From Cryptomeria japonica (taxonomy: Eukaryota; Streptophyta; Pinopsida; Cupressales; Cupressaceae): 64,000 nucleotides of DNA. Shown here one piece after another: positions 57,500 to 64,000 of this stretch. The DNA lies in contig NC_081405.1 of NCBI RefSeq assembly GCF_030272615.1, positions 316,875,541-316,939,540 of the forward strand, in the 5' to 3' direction. The notes under the pieces were generated by a model that was given only the letters and a program-made list of their open reading frames with translations, was not told the origin of the DNA and made no database searches. Made by a program: the position numbers and the translations under genes. Position 1 is the first letter of the stretch, and each line of letters begins with the position of its first letter.

Positions 57500-59395
57500 A
57501 TCTTTCAGAGGGTTGGTAGCCCCCAACTGATCTCTGAGATATTAAAAAGTATCTTTAGGCAATGGTTTTGTTAGAATATCTACAATCTGCTCCTTAGTAG
57601 GTAGATAAACCAATATGACTTCCTTTTCTTCAATCTTTTCCTTCAAAAAATTATATCTTATATAAATATGTTTTGATTTGGATTGAAATATCGATTCTTT
57701 GACATATCAATAGGAGCAGTATTATTATAGTGAATACAAAAAGGCCCATCATAACTTATCCTTATATCTTTCAACATATATTTCATCCATAAAATCTGAG
57801 TATAGTTGGTTGCAACAGCTACATATTCTTCTTCCATAATAGATAATGAAGTACATGACTATTTCTTAAGAAGCCATGAGACCAACTTATTTCCAAGAAA
57901 TAATGCATCATCAGTGGTGCTCTTCCTATCATCCACATATCCCACCCAATCAGAGTCTGTATAGGCACATAATCTGAAATCGTCATTCTTTGGATACCAT
58001 AACCCAATATCTATTGTACCTGCCAAATATCTGAATATCCTCTTGACAACAATATCATGAGCTCCTCTAGGATCTAACTAAAATCTAGAAGCAATACAAA
58101 CAACATTCAATATATTAGGTCTAGTCTGAGTTAAGTACAACAATCCACCAATCATTGATTTGAATCTACTTAGATTCACTTTAGGAGATTCATCATCCTT
58201 TGATAATTTGCAACTTGTTATCATACGAGTACCATCAGGTTTTGAATTCTCAAGTCCAAATTTCTTAATCAATTCCTTCACATACTTATTTTGACAAATG
58301 AAAATACCTTTATTAGTCTGAGTAATCTGGAAACATAAGAAAAATTTCATCTCATCAATCATAGACATTTCAAATTCATTTTTTAATATATCATCAACAA
58401 ATTTCATGCATAGGCTTTCTTCTCCTCCAGAAATGATATCATCCACAAAGACTTCAATAATCAGTATGTTATCATGCTCAATTTTATAGTATAAGTTACT
58501 TTCAGCATTACCTTTTCTTAAACCGATCTTAGAAAGATATCTATCCAATCTAGCATACCATGCTCTAGGGGCATGTTTTAGTCCATATAAATCTTTCTTC
58601 AATTTGCAAACCATGTCCTTGTCTTCTGATAAAGAAAATCCATTAGGTTGCTCAATGTAGAATTCCTCCTCAAGGTCTCCATTTAGAAATGTGCATTCTA
58701 CATCCATCTGATATACTTTGTAGTTCTTTTGTTCAGCATAGGCAAGAAATAGTCTTATGGCTTCAATTATTGCAACCAGAGCATAAGTCTCACCATAATC
58801 AATTCCTTCTTCTTGTGAATAACCTTTCCAACCCAATCTAGCCTTGTTTCTTACAACTTGACCTTCCTCATTCAATTTGTTCTTGAAAACCCATTTAGTT
58901 CCAATAATATTCTTATCTTTAGTTCTGGGAACTAATTCCAATGTATTATTATTTTCTATCTAATCTAATTCTTCTTCCATTGCTTTCATCTAATTTTCAT
59001 CTTTACTTTCATCAATAAATGATTCTGGTTCAATTTGAGAAATCAAACATACCTCTTCAGTATCTAGCCTTCTTCTAGTCATCCCACCTTTTCTTTTATC
59101 TCCAATGGTTTGATCTTTAGAATGATTTAGTTTCACATACCTGGGAGTCTTTGAATTTTCTTGATTTACTAACTCTTTCTGTTATTCAATAGTCATTGTT
59201 GAATTTTTTTATGTTGCTGGAGTCACTAATTCAATGGTCTGAGCAACTTATTGCATTACCGGTTCAGGTCTAATAAATTCAACTTCTGGTCCATAATCAT
59301 ATGATCTAATTACTGCTTTGTTCATCCACCTTAACATTTATGGTCTCCAATATCATATTCAATCTTTTTTTATAACATCTATATGTTTTAATTTT
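57500..59395 (-). pseudogene. pol: H1 RT and RNase H (copia)
   Basis: 58941-58078 is an open 287-residue RT segment: [78 protein letters not shown]. RNase H follows down to about 57500: DSDWVGYVDDRKST, MEEEYVAVATN, HYNNTAPIDM. Upstream (59395-58950) is the integrase-RT linker (CYKKRLNMILETIN .. SQIEPESFI). The segment ends where similarity to copia stops near 59395. Confidence 0.88.
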
Positions 59396-61254
59396 TTCTA
59401 TAAATGATAAAAACTTAATTCTTTTGAATTTTGGTTTGTAACACCAATACTTAGGGCATGCAGTTGATTTGATAGTGATATGTTGAATATTTTTTATTTT
59501 ATTCAGTTTTGAAGTCCAACTAATTATAATTTAGATATAGGCGAACGTTTGAAAACATAACTTGTTCTATATATATATATCAAAATTCAATTTAATTTTT
59601 TTTGTTAGAAAGAAGACATCAATACCTAGTGCATAGATATTTTTTAGATTTGTTTTGAATCAGTTTACTATTTTTCCCAATACATTGAACAAAGAAGTTC
59701 ATGTTCGGTGAAAAACATACATTCATAATAAATAAAATAAAAATATATTAATGAAATTGGATATATTATAAATTATACTATTTGGAAAGCTTATAATAAG
59801 GACTAAATACTTAAAAAAATTAAACTTCCAAATGAATTCGACCCCCAAAAGTTAATGTAAAATTAGTTTTTTATTAGCATTTGATAGATGCAAAGGAGAT
59901 TCCATTGCAAGTATGATTCAGAAGTAGAGAGGTTCTATCCAAGAAATTTTGATCTAAGAGCCTTTGATCTAACTCTCTTTAATTAATTACTTCTAATGGG
60001 ACCTCTTAAAGCTTAAATCATTATATTTTCTAAAAAATGTATGATTTGAACAAAAATCAGGATGTACCAAAAAGTGGGAACATTTTTATCATTTATAGAA
60101 AACCAATTATGTGTTTGGGGATGCACATCAGTCTTAAAAATGTTGTTTGTTGTAAAAAACTATATTTCTATGGCAGAATCTAGCAATGAATAAAGAATTG
60201 CATAACCATTACTCTTATAGAACCGTTATGACACTGAGAACCGTGTGGAATGAGAAAATCAAACATATGTTGCCCTAAATAAAATCTAATGCCAAGAAGG
60301 GTAGGGGAAGAGTGGTGACCTACCAACAATAAATGAGATGAGGCATCTAATGGAGGAAACAATAACCTTATATACGTGCATGACATCTCAATTTCAAGAG
60401 CTACAATTTGATATTGTCTGCGAGAAAAATCTCCATTTCTTTAGGATAACAATAGCAGGCAAATAATCACCCATTTTCTTCTGGAGAAACAATCTCTTCC
60501 ATTATTTATGTGCAGGGGATTGGAAGAATTAGCAGGTCATGCATGCATTCAAAATTTGGTGTTAATACTTCTATAAGCCTTTTAATTGAAGGATTGTTGA
60601 TGAGGTTTTGTTTTGTAGGTTTCCCCATTCTCCCGATAACATGCCAAGGGAAGCATAATCTTTTGCCAACTCTTACACATTAGAAACACATCACACATAG
60701 GTACCATTCTTGTATTTCAATCTTATATTTGTTTGAAATTATAGTCGTAGCTCTGTAGAAAAATAGATACTTTGTCTGCTCCATGGATTAGAAAAAGTTT
60801 TTATTATTTAAGTGTATGGTTATATATATGTGCTTACATAATAAGAGATATCTCTCACATTTTATGTGTTTAATCTGTGTCAATTTGATCAAGTATGGCT
60901 AGGGCCTTTGTCCAACAACAATAGAGTGAATGTAGCATTCTGGAATAGAAGCAATTGTATAGCCTCTATCACTGCCAAATGGAAAGACATTGGCTTTTCA
61001 TCCAAAATTGGTGTCCAACTTTAGTAACTATTGAGAGGTGTTAGAGGATACAATCATTCGAATGCTTTTGTAGAGATACATTTTGTGAGATAAGATCCAT
61101 TTTAGTTCTACAAAATTTCCTTCTTTTTATTTCGCCATTGATTTATTTTTGGATGAATAAGTTGGAGGATTCAATAGCTTGCAACTTGGATGAAAGAAAA
61201 GTGAAATACAGGTTCCATATAGTATAGTGGGCATTTGGGTTTACAACCATTCTT

Positions 61255-62475
61255 CTTCACACCAAACCTATTAAAATGAACAATGCAAAAGGTGAACAAA
61301 TTAATACATTCTAAATTAATCCTCCTCTTGATTGTTTTACTATTTTGATTAAATCTATATAGAAATCTTATTGACAAAAAACTTGCTAAAATAAAGACAA
61401 TAAAACAGATTTGATTGTTTCCATCAAATCTATATATAATTCTAATTTTAGGATATCAATAGAAAACCTGCTAAAATAAACACAATACAATAAACTTGCT
61501 AAAATAAAGACAATAAAATAGATTTGATTGTTTCCATTAAATTTTTCTTTTTTTCATTTTTTTGATTAAACCTATATAGAATTCTTATCAACAACAAACT
61601 TACTAAAATGAATAATATGTAAAACATAAAAAAAATTAGTAGATTCTAGAATTAATCCTCATTTAATTATTTTAATGTGTCCATTAGACCAACATAGAAT
61701 TCTTATCCACAATAAACCTTCTAGATGAACACAATGTAAAATGTAAAGAAATCAATACATTCTAAAATTAATATGAATGTGTTCAACAAAAGAAAATACT
61801 AATTTTAAAGGTAATTGAACATTAATAAATTTAGTAACAAACCATAGAAGAAAGGTAAGTGAACAACATTCGATAGGATTAGAATTTAATTGGGGTTAGA
61901 CTTAAAGTTCATATTCAATTAGGGTTATAGTTAGTGTAATAAATAGAATTATGGGTAGGGTTATATTATGCTTAGAGATAAAATGAAAATTAGGGTTAGG
62001 GTTAGAATTAAAATTAGAGTTAGGCTTAGAATTAAAATTACAGATAGGGTTAAGGATTAAATAATGGTTAAAGTGGGGGTTATAGTTCAATTAGTGTTAA
62101 ATTTGTATAGAGTAATTTGGGGTGCAATTATGATTAGGGTTAAAAATTTATCTAAAATTTGCTTTGGAAAAACTCTGAATCTCTAAAAACTCTTGAAATC
62201 CTCATTCTATTTTTTCCTATGTTTTACTTGGTTTGATAATTTCTGGAAACCTGGTTTGATTAAATCTATACAAAAATCTATCAACAATAAACCTACTTAA
62301 ATAAACACAAAAAAAAAATAAGATGAAATTACTACATTACAAGATTAATTCTTATTTTGAGTTTTTCATTGTTTGGATTAAACCTATATAAAATTCTTAT
62401 CAACAAAAAACTTACTAAAATGTGCATAATGTACAAAATTAATATGGATATGTTAAACAAACGAAAATCTCAATT
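61255..62475. repeat. Decayed satellite-like repeat
   Basis: A unit of roughly 110-130 bp recurs: GATTAAA(T/C)CTATATAGAAT, CTTATCAACAA, AAACTTACTAAAATGAACAC, AATGTAAAA, ATACATTCTAAAATTAATC. Clear copies are at about 61268-61385, 61560-61690, 61680-61790, 62258-62340 and 62374-62450. A shorter 'aacttgctaaaataaagacaataaaa' segment is repeated at about 61381 and 61493. Confidence 0.65.
61890..62150 (+). repeat. TTAGGG-like degenerate interstitial repeat
   Basis: Many GGGTTA/TTAGGG words, with three in a row only at 61990-62005 (TTAGGGTTAGGGTTAG). Elsewhere they are spaced by AATTAAAATT-type sequence. Confidence 0.5.
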
Positions 62476-62677
62476 TGAAGAATAATAAAACTTTATTTTA
62501 AAAAAATTGTAAAAAGTATATTTGGAAACTTAAAACAATATCTAACAAATCACTAGTTTACATCATCTTCAAATTCTTAATGGTTTAAAAGTTATAGGTG
62601 TTGGAAAGCGAAGGTGTTTTTCAAAATGTTCATCTAAGTGTCAAAGTTGGTCAAAAAGTGGGAACCAGTATTGTGAG

Positions 62678-63031
62678 TTCAGCCAACATTTATTCTCTCC
62701 AATATCCTATTCAATCTTTTCTTATAACATTTATATTCTTTACTCTTAGTAGAATAACCCAAAAATATTCCTTCATCACTTCTAGGATCAAATTTTCCCA
62801 GTGCACCATCCCTTCTAATGTAGTATTTACCTCCAAAATTTTTGAAATATCTAACAGTAGGGGTATGACCAAATCATAATTCATAAGGAGTCTTATCGGT
62901 ATCAGTGTTAGTCTTACCATCCAATGATATTTTTCCTTTCCCTTTGATCCTACATGCCTTGTTGTCTCCAAATCTAAATAGTCTGCAATCAAATTCTTGT
63001 ATACTTGATAGAAATTTTCTCTTGTCACCAA
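62678..63031 (-). pseudogene. pol: H2 integrase C-terminal region
   Basis: Minus-strand copia: DKTPYEL, then in another frame FLGY-type and KEYKCYKKRLNRILERIN. It is joined directly to the protease segment at about 62905, so the integrase zinc region and catalytic core are missing. Loses similarity to copia at about 62678. Confidence 0.8.
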
Positions 63032-63326
63032 TCATGTGATGTGAGCATCCATTGTGTATAACCCATTCATCCTTTTCTTCAATTTTAGAAGCTAAAGCCT
63101 TCTTTTTAGTATGATTTGCTTCAATGACAGGTTTCGAAGAATTATTCTTGATAGCAATAAAGACCCAATCTTTACATGAGCTTCCATTGTTAGTTCCACT
63201 TATAGGTTCATCATCATCATTAGTAATACCCAAATCATCATCACCAGCACAATAGCATGATCTATCCTTATTCCTTCTAAATCTAGATCTATTCAGATAT
63301 TCCAGATTAGGCTTATAATTCTTCAC
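62905..63326 (-). pseudogene. pol: H2 protease (copia)
   Basis: 150-residue ORF: basic start (MKNYKPNLEYLNRSRFRRNKDRSCYC), a DDD-rich linker and the protease motif WVIHNGCSHHMIGD, where the active-site Asp-Ser of the family's DSG is His-Asn-Gly in frame, so the catalytic Asp is gone. Then FRFGDNKACRIKGKGKISLDG and the deletion junction. Confidence 0.83.
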
Positions 63327-63975
63327 AAATATTTCATGATTCCTAGCAGCTCTTCTAGGACATTTAGAAGCAAATGACCAATCTTATTGAATGAAAAACA
63401 TTTAAAGGGCACTTTTCCTTCATACTTACTTCCAATCGGTCCTTTAGGAATTCTTCTAGAGATCAAGACTTCTAACTCTTCAAGTTCTTTGTCTTCCCTT
63501 TCAATGTCCTCCAAATCTTTAACATATAATTCCTTCCAATCTATCTTTTTCTTACTGGAGGCAGATGCTTTAAATTCAGTTTCAATTTTAGTAGCACTTT
63601 TATCTCCAAGTTCCTCAAGTTCAAAAGTAGTCAATTTCCCAAGTAGTGTATCTCTGGTAACAAGGGTACTTGACATTGTCCAGAGTTCATTGATTGTAGT
63701 AGCCATTATCTTATAAGTCGGAGGTAGAACTCTCAAAACCTTTGACACAATCTCATTCTCACTAAGTGATCCTCTGCAACATTTGATTCCCATAACAATC
63801 TCATTTGTAATCTATACATGAAAGAACTTATCTTCTCATCTTCTTCCATCTTCAAAGTTTCATTTCCTACCCAGAAACCTTCAAGTTTTTTAATCTTTAC
63901 TGCTTGATCGCCTTCATATAGTGTTTCAAGATTTGTCCAGATTAGCTTTGCATTCTCTAACTCTATTACATTTAA
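63327..63975 (-). pseudogene. gag: H2 gag (copia), reaching the window edge
   Basis: 63793-63323 gives IKCCRGSLSENEIVSKVLRVLPPTYK and a knuckle CFSFNKIGHLLLNV in which Cys residues are lost by substitution and frameshift. 63975-63800 shows the upstream Gag core (NLETLYEGDQAVKIKKLE). The start and the 5' LTR would lie beyond 64000. Confidence 0.83.
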
Positions 63976-64000
63976 TATATATTTTCATCAAATAGGGTTA

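Larger units (their letters stand above)
59396..62677. other. About 3.3 kb AT-rich spacer, no genes
   Basis: No supportable coding region. The ORFs at 60180-60386, 61171-61377 and 61902-62090 have no recognisable features. The right part carries a decayed satellite-like repeat and TTAGGG-like motifs (listed separately). Confidence 0.65.

Noticed and set aside
61990-62005. Interstitial telomere
   Set aside because: Only about three hexamer steps, not the plant heptamer, and embedded in degenerate AT-rich repeats.

Overview
This is nuclear DNA from a seed plant with a large, repeat-packed genome. A gymnosperm is my best guess but is not proven. The base composition is AT-rich. Almost all coding sequence is decayed LTR-retrotransposon, and the only host-type gene is a short hevein/class IV chitinase-like gene at 44.6-44.9 kb, next to an intact-looking TATA box. 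No RNA gene, CRISPR array or bacterial feature was seen.

Left part, 1-39,981, is one four-level nest that can be solved from target-site duplications (TSDs). Element A (Ty1/copia, minus strand, 750-3398 plus its 5' LTR 3399-4229/39656-39981) was hit inside its LTR by element B (4230-39650, TSD CACCA). B was hit inside its long ORF by element D (6462-36282, TSD ACTCT). D was hit in its 5' LTR by copia element C (6818-11613, minus, TSD ATGAG) and in its gag-like ORF by a Ty3/gypsy element E (13269-30527, TSD GTAAC). A separate partial LTR of the B family fills 1-750 and cuts A's pol.

E is a Tat-lineage-like gypsy element with gag, protease, a G-patch-like spacer, RT, RNase H, a second (archaeal-type-like) RNase H and integrase. 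After pol it carries an antisense gene fragment with a plant mobile domain. Its 5' leader holds three arrays of a 21-bp repeat. C is a copia deletion derivative lacking the first half of RT.

B and D are the most unusual objects. They have complete LTRs, PBS and PPT but no protease, integrase or RT in the internal DNA I could read. Instead both encode the same unrecognised protein family (residue-by-residue similarity over several hundred residues), with a coiled-coil, Lys/Glu-rich C-terminal half. They share the PBS, the PPT and an R/U5 motif with the copia elements here, so they look like non-autonomous passengers of copia machinery.

Right part, 39,982-64,000: a G-patch pseudogene relic (40.0-40.8 kb), about 3.6 kb without supported genes, the hevein-like gene, then copia element F (45430-51828, plus strand, 5' LTR truncated), copia element G (52004-56030, plus strand, truncated in RT), copia fragment H1 (56048-59395, minus), about 3.3 kb of AT-rich DNA with a decayed satellite-like repeat, and copia fragment H2 (62678-63975, minus, integrase core deleted).

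A theme across the window: premature stops in the elements are mostly explained by single C-to-T or G-to-A changes (CAG to TAG, CGA to TGA, TGG to TAG), as expected for methylated, silenced plant repeats. All boundaries were read by eye; similarity statements are visual, not computed.
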